From the NCBI GenBank assembly GCA_007745835.1, contig CP036424.1:891001-955000 (forward strand): a DNA stretch of 64,000 nt. The letters are read 5' to 3'. The DNA comes from Planctomycetes bacterium MalM25. GTDB taxonomy: Bacteria; Planctomycetota; Planctomycetia; Pirellulales; Lacipirellulaceae. The notes under the pieces are model-generated. The model searched no databases, had not been told where the DNA came from, and saw only the letters and a program-made list of their open reading frames with translations. Below, piece after piece: positions 1 to 7,677 of this stretch; within the stretch, counting starts at the first letter, position 1, and each line of letters opens with the position of its first letter. Both the position numbers and the translations under genes were made by a program.

Positions 1-569
1 CGGGGGAGTCGGTTTGCGTGGCGCCGTGGCCTGGGTCGGAAACCGAACAAGGGCGAACCGACGACGCGAGTCGTCGGAGTGACAAGCAGATTGAGGACCA
101 GTTCGCCAAGTTCCAGGCCGTGCTTGGCGCGATCCGCGAGGTCCGGCAGGCGCAGAAGATCCCGCCGAAGGAGCCGATCGAGTTCGCCGTGAAGTGCGAC
201 GCGGCGACGGCCGAGCTGCTCGCGCCGATGCAGCCGTACTTCACGCAGATGGCTCGGGCGACCGCCACGGCGCTCGGCCCCGACGCGGCGGCGCCCGAGG
301 TGGCGGCGAGCAAGCCGATCGCGGGCTTTGACGCCCCGATCGAGGCCCACGTCGACATCGCCGCGTTCATCGACGTCGAGGCGGAGAAGAAGCGGCTCGG
401 CAAGGAGCGGGACCAGCTCACCAAGTACGTGGGCGGGGTGAAGGGCAAGCTGTCGAACGAGAAGTTCGTCGCCAACGCCCCAGCCGAGGTCGTCGAGGGC
501 GAGAAGAAACGCCTCGCCGAGGCTGAGGCGCAGCTCGCCGCGATCGAGGCGGCGTTGGCGAAGCTGTAG
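1..569 (+). CDS. valS: Valine--tRNA ligase, C-terminal end (partial)
   Basis: This is the last ~188 residues of valyl-tRNA synthetase, the cytoplasmic enzyme that charges tRNA-Val. The frame is open to the left edge (first full codon at base 3), so the catalytic core is outside the window. A GTG at base 18 is internal, because the residues before it continue a typical class Ia stretch (ESVCVAPWP). The segment KFQAVLGAIREVRQAQKIPP belongs to the anticodon-binding domain. The last ~65 residues are rich in Lys, Glu and Ala (EAEKKRLGKERDQL, then GEKKRLAEAEAQLAAIEAAL) and form the coiled-coil arm typical of ValS. The next gene starts 27 bp downstream on the same strand. Confidence 0.93.
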   Translation, partial: GESVCVAPWPGSETEQGRTDDASRRSDKQIEDQFAKFQAVLGAIREVRQAQKIPPKEPIEFAVKCDAATAELLAPMQPYFTQMARATATALGPDAAAPEVAASKPIAGFDAPIEAHVDIAAFIDVEAEKKRLGKERDQLTKYVGGVKGKLSNEKFVANAPAEVVEGEKKRLAEAEAQLAAIEAALAKL

Positions 570-596
570 CAGCCCCCTCCCTCCCGGCTCGAAACA

Positions 597-1109
597 ATGC
601 CCACCCCTGCGAAGACCTTCACGAGGCGGTTGGCCCTGGCTGCCGCGATCACGCTAGGTCCCATGTGCCGGGCGGCGCCCCCGACGGCCTCGGAGACGCC
701 CGAGGAGGCGATCCCCCGCGTCCTCATGAGGCAACAGCGGCACTGGAACGCGGGCGATCTGGAGGCCTTCCTCGACGACTACTGGCGATCGCCTGACCTG
801 ACGTTCAGCTCAGGCGGAGTCGTGCGTCGCGGCTTCCGCGAGACGCGCGAACGGTACCTGGCGGCATACCCGACCCCCGAGCGGATGGGGCGGCTCGCGT
901 TCAGCGGCCTGGAGATCACGCCGCTCGGCGGCCCGGGGCACGATGTCGAGGCGGCGATGGTCCTCGGCAAGTGGCGGTTGCGGCGGGCGGACGAGCCGGC
1001 CGGGGGCGTGTTCACCTTGGTCATGCGGCGGATCGACGGCCGGTGGCTGATCGTCCACGACCACACGTCGAAGAGCCCTGCCGAAGCGGCTCCCGCTACG
1101 CCCGAGTAG
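597..1109 (+). CDS. Secreted SnoaL/DUF4440-like (NTF2-fold) protein
   Basis: 170 residues. The basic start (TFTRRLALAAAITLG) followed by a small hydrophobic stretch looks like a signal peptide of about 26 residues. The rest matches the NTF2-like DUF4440/SnoaL pattern: an N-terminal helix with HWNAGDLEAFLDDYW, then beta strands ending in FTLVMRRIDGRWLIVHDHTS, which is the hallmark final strand pair. Proteins of this fold bind small ligands or are non-catalytic, and nothing here fixes a substrate. It follows valS by 27 bp and may be co-transcribed with it. The fold assignment is good; the function is unknown. Confidence 0.8.
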   Translation: MPTPAKTFTRRLALAAAITLGPMCRAAPPTASETPEEAIPRVLMRQQRHWNAGDLEAFLDDYWRSPDLTFSSGGVVRRGFRETRERYLAAYPTPERMGRLAFSGLEITPLGGPGHDVEAAMVLGKWRLRRADEPAGGVFTLVMRRIDGRWLIVHDHTSKSPAEAAPATPE

Positions 1110-1421
1110 CGTCGTCGTTGCTGCAGCTCGGCCCACAGTCCCCAGGCTGCCTGACCCGGCCCTTTGTGAATCCTTTCACAGCCCGAGGTTCGTGACGGCT
1201 TTCACAAGGTGGCGAGGGAAAGGGGCGATTCGGATCGCTTTCAGACCGGGGCGACGACTACGCTGAGAATCCAGCCGGCGACCGTGTGGTCCCGGTTGAA
1301 CTCTTCTCTGCTGACATTCGTCTGAGGGTCCATCGACGCGGTGCGAACCGTTTCGCCCCGCGGTATTGCGTGCGACGTGAAAGGGAGTCGTCAGCCCTTC
1401 CTGGTCCTGGGAGCGAAAGAC
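1110..1421. other. Intergenic region upstream of the CBS gene
   Basis: No convincing gene is seen. Short TTTCACA-type words recur near 1166 and 1199. Overlapping frames here show no family features. The promoter of the CBS-domain gene is presumably here, but I cannot place it. Confidence 0.4.
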
Positions 1422-1898
1422 ATGATGCATACCACCACCGCCCGCGAGTTCATGACGACGCGGCTGACCACCCTCCACCCGGAGATGGAAGTCCACGAGG
1501 CGATCCGCCTGCTGCTCAAACATCAGATCTCGGGCGCCCCTGTGGTTGGTCCACAGGGCGAGTACCTGGGCGTCTTCTCCGAGCGGTGCAGCATGCAGGT
1601 GCTGCTCGACGCGGCCTACGAGCAGCTCCCCACGAGCCACGTCGGCGCCTTCATGGATCACGAGGCGATGACCATCGAGCCGGAGACGCAGCTCCTCTCG
1701 ATCGCTCAGGCGTTCCTGCTGACCAACTACCGTCGGCTGCCCGTCATCGACGAAGAGGACAAGCTGGTCGGTTTGGTAAGCCGTCGCGACGTGCTTCGGG
1801 CGGCCGTGGATTGCCTAGAGTCGAGCCCCCCCGTCCGTGAGAAGTCGCTGCTCTACCTCAGCGCCCTCATGTCGAGGGACGAAGCCCCAATGGCTTGA
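1422..1898 (+). CDS. CBS-domain pair protein
   Basis: 158 residues from the ATG at 1422, which follows GGGAGCGAAAGAC; a further ATG at 1425 is also possible. An upstream in-frame ATG at 1341 would add a tail that does not resemble the family. Two CBS motifs in tandem fill the protein: AREFMTTRLTTLHPEMEVHEA with ISGAPVVGPQGEYLGVFSE, then FMDHEAMTIEPETQLLSIAQ with RLPVIDEEDKLVGLVSRRDVL. Stand-alone CBS pairs usually bind adenosine nucleotides and act as energy or ligand sensors in the cytoplasm. No enzymatic domain is attached. The partner is unknown. Confidence 0.88.
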   Translation: MMHTTTAREFMTTRLTTLHPEMEVHEAIRLLLKHQISGAPVVGPQGEYLGVFSERCSMQVLLDAAYEQLPTSHVGAFMDHEAMTIEPETQLLSIAQAFLLTNYRRLPVIDEEDKLVGLVSRRDVLRAAVDCLESSPPVREKSLLYLSALMSRDEAPMA

Positions 1899-2017
1899 GA
1901 CTAACGATGTGAACTCGGTCGAGCCGTTGAGGCATGGCGGTCCGTGGGGCCTTGCTCTCTACCGACAAGCTGCTCACGGCAACAAGAAGCCGGCAACCTA
2001 AGCGGCTGCCAGAGAAA

Positions 2018-2054
2018 AAAAGAGCCCGCTGGTCAGAAACCAGCGGGCTCTTTT
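2018..2054. terminator. Bidirectional rho-independent terminator
   Basis: A perfect 16-bp stem (AAAAGAGCCCGCTGGT, loop CAGAA, then the complement) spans 2018-2054. An A-rich run at 2013-2021 becomes a U tract for the minus-strand PEP-CTERM gene that stops at 2085. A short T run on the plus side serves the CBS gene. It sits between two convergent genes, as expected for a shared terminator. Confidence 0.88.
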
Positions 2055-2084
2055 GATTGGAAGTCTTATCGGTGCAGCCGGTGA

Positions 2085-2876
2085 TCAGCGGCGGCGGCCG
2101 GCGAAGCCGGCGATGGCCAAGAAGCCGAGCACGGCGGCGGTCGGCTCGGGGACGACGTTGTCCGGATCGAGCGGGCCACGCGGGGTGATCTTGAAGTCCT
2201 TCTTCGCGATGAAGGCCAACGAACCCTGCTCGCTTGAAGCGATCAGCGTGTTGTTGAGCACGAACTCACCGGCGGTGACGACGGACATCGGACCGAAGCC
2301 GTTCTGGGCGAGGGCCGGGCCGAACTCGACCAGGGTGCCGAACTGCCACGGCGCGTTCTGGACGATGCCGCCGGGGGCGTTGAACGTGCCGCCGTTGTTG
2401 ACGACCACATCGAACTGACCGCCGGGGCCGTTGGGGGCGAGGGCCACGCCGTTGACCTCGGTGACGGTCACCTTGGCGAAGATGCCGAAGTTGACCGACG
2501 TTAGCGGGGAGCCGTTGAAGAACGAGTAATCGCCACCCTCTTCAATCAGCAGCGAGCGGACGCCCGTGCCGGGGAGGGTCTCGAAACCGAAGTTGAGCTG
2601 ACCGTCGGTGATGTCGATGTCGCCGTTCGCGGCGCTCGAGCCGAAGGCGGTTGGGTCGAAGTCGAGTTCGTTGACCGTGACATCCGGGGCGCCGAACAGG
2701 GGCACATCGTCAGTGGCCGAAGACTCGGTGACGTCGAGGTACATCACCGCACCGGGCGGGATGTCGCTGAAGTCGCCGTAATTGATGGGAGCCGCCAGAG
2801 CGGGGCTCATCACGAACGCAGAAAGCGCGCAAAAACCTACGGTACGTAGGAGGGTGCTGAACATGTTGGACGTCAT
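2085..2876 (-). CDS. PEP-CTERM sorting-domain protein
   Basis: 263 residues. An N-terminal signal peptide (TLLRTVGFCALSAFVMSPALA) leads into an acidic, glycine- and asparagine-rich secreted region with no recognised enzyme motif. The C-terminus is a textbook PEP-CTERM tripartite signal: VPEP, a hydrophobic helix (TAAVLGFLAIAGFAG), then RRR. In this family the tail is cleaved by an exosortase (not in this window) and the protein is sent to the cell surface. It is monocistronic, with a strong terminator just downstream and ~330 bp of upstream DNA. The ligand and role are unknown. Confidence 0.88.
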   Translation of the reverse strand: MTSNMFSTLLRTVGFCALSAFVMSPALAAPINYGDFSDIPPGAVMYLDVTESSATDDVPLFGAPDVTVNELDFDPTAFGSSAANGDIDITDGQLNFGFETLPGTGVRSLLIEEGGDYSFFNGSPLTSVNFGIFAKVTVTEVNGVALAPNGPGGQFDVVVNNGGTFNAPGGIVQNAPWQFGTLVEFGPALAQNGFGPMSVVTAGEFVLNNTLIASSEQGSLAFIAKKDFKITPRGPLDPDNVVPEPTAAVLGFLAIAGFAGRRR

Positions 2877-3207
2877 TGGGTCTAACTCCGCGCGCTGATC
2901 AGAGTGGTTCGTTAGTTGATAAGACTTCCGCGAATCTCACGCGTTCGTGCGTATCTCTCAGTCCGTACGCCATCCCTTGGCGTCGGAAAAAGTTTCTTCC
3001 TTTCCGTTTTATGCGGGCGCGGCCATCCGCACAAGCAAGTTCTGGTGAGAAACTAGAGAAGAGAGACCAACCTGCGCAATCCGAATGGTGCGTGCGCCTG
3101 TCCTGCCTGCAATCCCTTCGTGAATGCGAAGCAGGCTTCGCGTAATGACGCAAAAATGGGCTATCGCAGGACTAGGAAGCCCACTTATCCCCAAATGGGG
3201 GGGCGTT
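2877..3207. other. Intergenic region, promoter side of the PEP-CTERM gene
   Basis: 331 bp with no supported gene. It must hold the promoter of the minus-strand PEP-CTERM gene and the transcript end of the TIGR03545 gene. Only short overlapping frames without family character are present. Confidence 0.4.
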
Positions 3208-5010
3208 CTACTTGAAGAGCGCCCCGGCTGGGCCGAGCCGTTTGCCAACCTGCTCGATCGAGAATCCCGACTCCCCCAGTTGATCGCCCAACCAGCCCCC
3301 GGCCAGCTGCTGGATTTCCTGGCTTGGAGCTCCAATCTCGGCGGTGAGCCGCTGGGTCGCTTCGGCGACGAGGCCGTCGATGCTAGCTAGCCGGTCGGTC
3401 ACCTGGCGGTCGGCGCGAACCAGACCGTTGAGGGCCTCGGTGCGGGCGACCCCGAGCGCACCCTCCTTGAGCGAGGCGGCGACCGTTGAGCCGAGGCTCG
3501 ACCAGATCGCCAGCTGCGGCTGGTCCAGGCTGCCGCTGAGCGTCACCCGGGTGGTCGGTTGGGCGACCGAGGCCGCTTGGTGAGCCGCGGCGGCGCCGAG
3601 CCGCCGGATGAGCGGACTGGCGTTGTCGCCCACGGTCGAGGTGAGCGTCACGCGGTCCTGGACCATTTCTACGTGGCCACTAAGCCTCTGACCCTCTACC
3701 CGCAGGTTGACGCTCAGGCTGGCCGTCGAGGGCGCCATCTTCATCGCCAGCTGCGATGACTTGCCCAGTTCGACCCCCGGCAGACCGAACGCGGGGCAGT
3801 CGATCAGGAACTCGTCGATCGGAGCGCCACGGCCTCGGTGGACCATCGCCCGGACCTCCATCGGCAGGGCGCCGTCGGTTCGCAGTTCGATCCGCATCGG
3901 CTCGGCGTGCAATTCCGGCGCGTTCGTGTAGTCGCTGACCAGGCCGCTCAGCTCAACCGGCCGACCGGCCAATCGTGCGGCGCCGGAGAGTTCCAGCTGG
4001 CGTATCAAGAGGTTGGGACGCCGGCGGACGCCTACGAAGTGGACATCCACGCCCCGGTCGCGGGGCGTGGTCGCCCGCTCGGCGCGCGTCGAGGGGATCA
4101 TCTCGCGGGTCCAGCGGACCCAGCCGATCAGCTCCCGGATCGACTCGGTGACCGGCTCACCCAGCAGTTGGGTGGTGAGCGACTGGTGGTCGAGCTGGTT
4201 CACTTGCAGGCGGTCGCGGAGGCGTTGCTCGTCGCGGGTCCGTGCCTGGGCGATCCGCTGCTTGTCGGCGGCAGCCTCGGCCGGCAGGGCGGTCAGCTCG
4301 CGGTTCAGCGCCGCCAGACGCTGCTGGAGCTGCTGGATGCGTTGCGGCGCCTCTTTCAAGTACGCGGCGTTCCGCAGCGGGTTCTTCTTGGCCTCGGTCA
4401 GGTTCGTGCGCAGTTCCTTCGCGTCGCGTTGCAACGCCTTGGCTTGCTTGGTCAGCGAGTCGAAGCGGTTGGGCCACGCCTCGGCGAGCTCCTCGGCGAG
4501 TCGGACCGATTCGAGGTCGGTCGCTTCGACCTTGAGTTGCTTCTCGAGGCCGTCGAGCCAGCGGCCGGCGGCCTCGCTGATCGCTTGGTCAGCGCCGCCG
4601 ATCCACGCGGGTGCCGCGACGCCCGAGGCGGACTCTTCCGCCGGGTCGAGGGCGCCGGAGGTCTCACGGGGCGTGCCGAAGCGGAGCCCGCTCACCACGC
4701 CGTGCTCGGCGATCGCCCGCTTGCGGAGCAGCGAATCGGCCTCGAAGTCGAGCGTGATCCGCTCCGCCTCCAAGAGGTTCTGCATGGGGCGTTTCGGGTC
4801 GGCGATCCTCAGGTCCTTCATCGTCGCCCGGGCGTTGACGAGCGACACGGTCGAGTCGCCCAGCTCAACGCGGGCGCCGATCGCTTGCTCGCCGCCGCTG
4901 ACGACGGCGTGGCGGAGCGCCCAGCCCGAGCCGAGCTCGATCACGCAGAAGAGGACGACCAGCAGCACGAGCCGCGGGACCAAGTAACCGAGGCGGAAGT
5001 AACGCGTCAT
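3208..5010 (-). CDS. TIGR03545-family membrane-anchored protein
   Basis: 600 residues. A single N-terminal membrane helix (residues ~10-31, YLVPRLVLLVVLFCVIELGSG) precedes an AsmA-like stretch (GARVELGDSTVSLVNARATM, then KDLRIADPKRPMQNLLEAERI). This is followed by a long charged coiled coil at ~180-280, then a domain with repeated beta-type segments. This layout matches TIGR03545, a family of outer-membrane bacteria of unknown function that usually occurs as a two-gene pair with TIGR03546. That partner lies 57 bp upstream on the same strand, which strengthens the call. Probably an envelope protein facing the periplasm. Confidence 0.78.
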   Translation of the reverse strand: MTRYFRLGYLVPRLVLLVVLFCVIELGSGWALRHAVVSGGEQAIGARVELGDSTVSLVNARATMKDLRIADPKRPMQNLLEAERITLDFEADSLLRKRAIAEHGVVSGLRFGTPRETSGALDPAEESASGVAAPAWIGGADQAISEAAGRWLDGLEKQLKVEATDLESVRLAEELAEAWPNRFDSLTKQAKALQRDAKELRTNLTEAKKNPLRNAAYLKEAPQRIQQLQQRLAALNRELTALPAEAAADKQRIAQARTRDEQRLRDRLQVNQLDHQSLTTQLLGEPVTESIRELIGWVRWTREMIPSTRAERATTPRDRGVDVHFVGVRRRPNLLIRQLELSGAARLAGRPVELSGLVSDYTNAPELHAEPMRIELRTDGALPMEVRAMVHRGRGAPIDEFLIDCPAFGLPGVELGKSSQLAMKMAPSTASLSVNLRVEGQRLSGHVEMVQDRVTLTSTVGDNASPLIRRLGAAAAHQAASVAQPTTRVTLSGSLDQPQLAIWSSLGSTVAASLKEGALGVARTEALNGLVRADRQVTDRLASIDGLVAEATQRLTAEIGAPSQEIQQLAGGWLGDQLGESGFSIEQVGKRLGPAGALFK

Positions 5011-5067
5011 GGCCGATCGCCTAACACGAGCAAGTGGAAGAGGTTGAACCGGGTAGGGCGGGAGCGA

Positions 5068-5595
5068 TCAGGAACCGACTCCCAGAGCGCCGCCCAGGCG
5101 GCTGGAGAGCTGGGCGCCTAGCAGCACCCGCCCGAGCTTGTACTTCAGCGCCCACTGCATCACCCGCGGGCGGACTCGATCGACCGTTGCGCGGGTCAGC
5201 AGGTAGACGGGGTAGGCGAGGTACAGCCCCAGCAGGAGCGAGCCGCAGACCACCGAGTTGTGCAGCCCCCACCAGGGGCCCAGCGGCGTGTCGTACAGCC
5301 AGGCGAAGGTCGGCTGGAGGCTGGGCAGGGTGAGCACCTTGAGCCCGAGCTTGTGCGTGAAGCCGTCGGCGAAGGGCGCCAGCGTCGCCACCCCGGAGGC
5401 CACCAGCAGCCCCGCCGCGCGGTTCACCCGAAGGGCGCACAGCAGCACGCCGAGGAAGACCGCCAGCAGGGTCGCCTTGGGCACGAAGCCCAGCACGAGG
5501 CCGATCGCCACGCCGGCGGCGATCTGACGGCTGGAGTCGTTCGCCGCCAGGACGTTGACGCCCGCTCGCAGCGGGCCGAGTAACCAATCGCTCAT
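5068..5595 (-). CDS. TIGR03546-family (DUF2062-like) membrane protein
   Basis: 175 residues from the ATG at 5595 (MSDWLLGPLRAGV). The open frame extends further upstream, but that extension is Arg/Pro-rich and not protein-like. The family signature ASQ/NDSSRQIAAGVAIGLVLGFVPK is followed by three or so membrane helices (LLAVFLGVLLCALRV, AAGLLVASGVATLAPFA, VVCGSLLLGLYLAYPVYLL). It is the usual partner of TIGR03545, encoded 57 bp downstream. No function has been assigned to the pair; co-transcription suggests a joint envelope role. Confidence 0.8.
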   Translation of the reverse strand: MSDWLLGPLRAGVNVLAANDSSRQIAAGVAIGLVLGFVPKATLLAVFLGVLLCALRVNRAAGLLVASGVATLAPFADGFTHKLGLKVLTLPSLQPTFAWLYDTPLGPWWGLHNSVVCGSLLLGLYLAYPVYLLTRATVDRVRPRVMQWALKYKLGRVLLGAQLSSRLGGALGVGS

Positions 5596-5728
5596 CGCAT
5601 TGCGCTCACCGGGTGAACGGACCGGGCGCGCAGCCGGGCGCGCCTCACCGTTCGGTTTCGGCCGGTTGCGCCGATTGGCTTGAAGGAAACGATTGCAAGG
5701 GGACACGGTGGAGAAGGGGCGCATGCCA

Positions 5729-5762
5729 GCGGGGCGGGCGACGCTAGCGTCGCCCGCCCCGC
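5729..5762. terminator. 34-nt perfect GC palindrome, terminator or processing hairpin
   Basis: GCGGGGCGGGCGACGC with its exact complement forms a 34-nt palindrome with no spare loop bases, just after the stop of the acidic protein gene (5795, minus strand) and before the TIGR03546/TIGR03545 pair. It has no U tract, so it may be an attenuator, an RNA-stabilising hairpin or a cruciform rather than a classical terminator. Confidence 0.5.
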
Positions 5763-5794
5763 GGCGGAGAGATGGTTGAGCGTTCGGGCGGGGA

Positions 5795-6352
5795 TCAGTC
5801 CTGCCCGGCCGCCAGCTTGTACAGCAGGGTGACCGCCTCGTCGCCGCGGCCTTCTTCAGCGTAGGCCTCGGCGAGCTGGAGCACCGCGACCCGCCGGCCG
5901 ACTTGGCTCGGGCATTCTTTGGCGAGCTTCTCAAGCAGAGGGATCTGGTCCTCGGGCTCGAGCTCCTCGCCCATCGTGGTGATCGCGAACGCGGCGATCT
6001 TGTCGTCGTCGGCGGCGATGTCGGCGATCTTCTCGACCAGCTCTAAGGCCCCGAAGAAGGTCTCCATGGCGGCCCGCTCGACCTCGAGGTGCATCATCTC
6101 GACTTCGAGCTCCTCGTCGTCCTCGTGTTCATCGTCATCATCGTCCTCGTGGTGGCTCGCGAACCGCACCTGCAGGCGTGGGCGTTCGCTGGTCGGCTCG
6201 TCGAAGGTGGCGGTCGCGGCCCGGTTCAGGCTGAGCGACGGCTCCGCGACCGCGGCGCCGGTGAGGGCGTCGCCCAGCGTGAGGCCGAGGACCAGCAGCG
6301 TGACAATCGCCAGCGCCGAGAGGGCGCCCTTAAGTTCCAAGGGAGATCGCAT
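5795..6352 (-). CDS. Acidic secreted/periplasmic protein of the sigma-factor locus
   Basis: 185 residues. The N-terminus is a signal peptide or anchor (LSALAIVTLLVLGLTLGDALTG). A striking polyacidic block follows (HHEDDDDDEHEDDEELEVE, about residues 67-85), then a helical C-terminal half resembling a short TPR-type array (LLEKLAKECPSQVGRRVAVL, then LAEAYAEEGRGDEAVTLLYK). The His/Asp/Glu block could bind metal ions; that is inference. Its start overlaps the end of the anti-sigma-like gene by 23 bp, so it is the third gene of a sigma/anti-sigma operon and probably part of the same envelope response. Confidence 0.7.
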   Translation of the reverse strand: MRSPLELKGALSALAIVTLLVLGLTLGDALTGAAVAEPSLSLNRAATATFDEPTSERPRLQVRFASHHEDDDDDEHEDDEELEVEMMHLEVERAAMETFFGALELVEKIADIAADDDKIAAFAITTMGEELEPEDQIPLLEKLAKECPSQVGRRVAVLQLAEAYAEEGRGDEAVTLLYKLAAGQD

Positions 6353-6872
6353 CGTTCAGGCTCCGTAAAGCGAAGGAAGGGGAAGCGAGCCCCCGCCGGC
6401 GAGGTTCGGATTCGCGGGCGCGGGGCTTCGAAGGGGTCGTGGTCGTCGTGTCGGCGAGGCCCACGAGCGTGGGGCGCGCCGCTGGTTTCAGCCGCACCGG
6501 CGGCCGTGTGAGCGTTGCGGAGAGCGTCCCCAGCAACGCCTTGGGTCGATTGATCGTGAGCCGCTTGGGCCGCGAGAGCCGCTCGACCCGGCTCATCTGC
6601 GACAGCAGCTTGGGGCGTTCGATCTCGGGACGGTTCGCCTTTGGCTCGGGGGTCGCGGCGATCGGTTCGGTCGGCTCGGGAGTTGGTTCTTCAGGCAGCA
6701 GGCTCGCCGCCAACAGCAGCGACGCCGCGATCGCGGCGGCCCAAGCCGCCCGCCGCCACGCCGGGTTGGGCCGCGCCGGTTCGGCGAGGGCCAGCTCGCC
6801 CAGGTCGCCCGGGTAGCGAGCCGATTCGTACGCCCCGCGGGCTCGGTCGAGTTGGTCGCGTAGTTCGCTCAT
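6330..6872 (-). CDS. Membrane-anchored anti-sigma-factor-like protein
   Basis: 180 residues from the ATG at 6872, which overlaps the stop of the sigma-factor gene as ATGA, a sign of translational coupling. A ~45-residue cytoplasmic N-terminus (MSELRDQLDRARGAYESARY) is followed by one membrane helix (AAWAAAIAASLLLAASLL) and a long Pro/Thr/Arg-rich extracytoplasmic tail. Position, topology and coupling are those of an anti-sigma factor, although no zinc-binding ZAS motif is visible. The role is inferred mainly from context. Confidence 0.65.
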   Translation of the reverse strand: MSELRDQLDRARGAYESARYPGDLGELALAEPARPNPAWRRAAWAAAIAASLLLAASLLPEEPTPEPTEPIAATPEPKANRPEIERPKLLSQMSRVERLSRPKRLTINRPKALLGTLSATLTRPPVRLKPAARPTLVGLADTTTTTPSKPRARESEPRRRGLASPSFALRSLNDAISLGT

Positions 6873-7444
6873 GATCCGATCTCCTCGCCGGAGAAGGTGG
6901 TTCGCAGCCGCCGCAGGGCCTGCCACACGGTCGCCTTCACGGCGCCGGGCGAGCAGCCCATCGCTTGGGCCGTCTCGGCGAGGCTGAGTTGTTGGAGGTA
7001 CCGCAGCGTGATCGCCTCGCGTTGCCGCGGGGCGAGCGCGTCGAGGGCGTCGTGGAGTCGTTGTTGGTCTTCGCCGAGCCCGAGCACGGCTTCAGTCGAA
7101 GGAGCGCGGTCGGGGGTCGCTTCGATCCGCTCGGGGTCGCTCTGGGTGGTTCGCTTCCGACGCTGTTCGCGGCAGACATTCAGCGCCACGCCGAGCGCCC
7201 AGGTGGTCACCCGGCTGCGGCCCTCGAACCGGCCGATCGCCCGCAGCAGTCGCAGCCCGGTCTCCTGGGTCGCCTCGGCGGCGGCGTCGGGGTCGGCCAG
7301 TTGCGCAAGGGCGAAGCGGTAGATCGGGTCCTGCAACGCCCGCAGCAGTTCGGCCGTCGCCGCTCGGTCGCCGCTGCGCGCCGCCCGGGCCAGCTCGGCG
7401 AGCCGGCGTTGGTCGGTCGCGTTGTCGGCCTCGTCCGGCGGCAA
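6869..7444 (-). CDS. ECF-type RNA polymerase sigma factor
   Basis: About 191 residues. I place the start at the TTG at 7444, because a GAGGAG ribosome-binding site lies 7 bases upstream on the minus strand. The frame stays open to 7555, but that extra stretch is Arg/Pro-rich and unlike the family. Region 2 is DPIYRFALAQLADPDAAAEA with TQETGLRLLRAIGRFEGRS and VTTWALGVALNVCREQRRKR. Region 4 is LAPRQREAITLRYLQQLSLA with AQAMGCSPGAVKATVWQALR, a clear sigma-70 region 4 helix-turn-helix. It heads an operon with the overlapping anti-sigma-like and acidic protein genes, so it probably drives an envelope-stress regulon that includes its own operon. Confidence 0.88.
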   Translation of the reverse strand: MPPDEADNATDQRRLAELARAARSGDRAATAELLRALQDPIYRFALAQLADPDAAAEATQETGLRLLRAIGRFEGRSRVTTWALGVALNVCREQRRKRTTQSDPERIEATPDRAPSTEAVLGLGEDQQRLHDALDALAPRQREAITLRYLQQLSLAETAQAMGCSPGAVKATVWQALRRLRTTFSGEEIGS

Positions 7445-7677
7445 GTCAGTGCTCCTCGTCGTCTGTCCGCCCTGTGAGTGCGGCGGGGGCCGGATCGGTT
7501 TAGTGCGGTATCCCGAATTGTTGGAAGCGAACCGGGCCCTCCGTTGGGGGGCCATTCCGAGAATGGCTGTGAGACCGCGGTTCTAACCGACTTCGAGCCT
7601 CCCCGCTGTAGCGGGGTCGAATAACAATTCGCCCGCCGACCAGAAACGATTGACCCCTCAGCGCGGGCGCCCGTGAG

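Noticed and set aside
3838-5121. 427-codon plus-strand frame over the TIGR03545 gene
   Set aside because: Low-complexity Arg/Gly/Leu translation; the real gene is on the minus strand.
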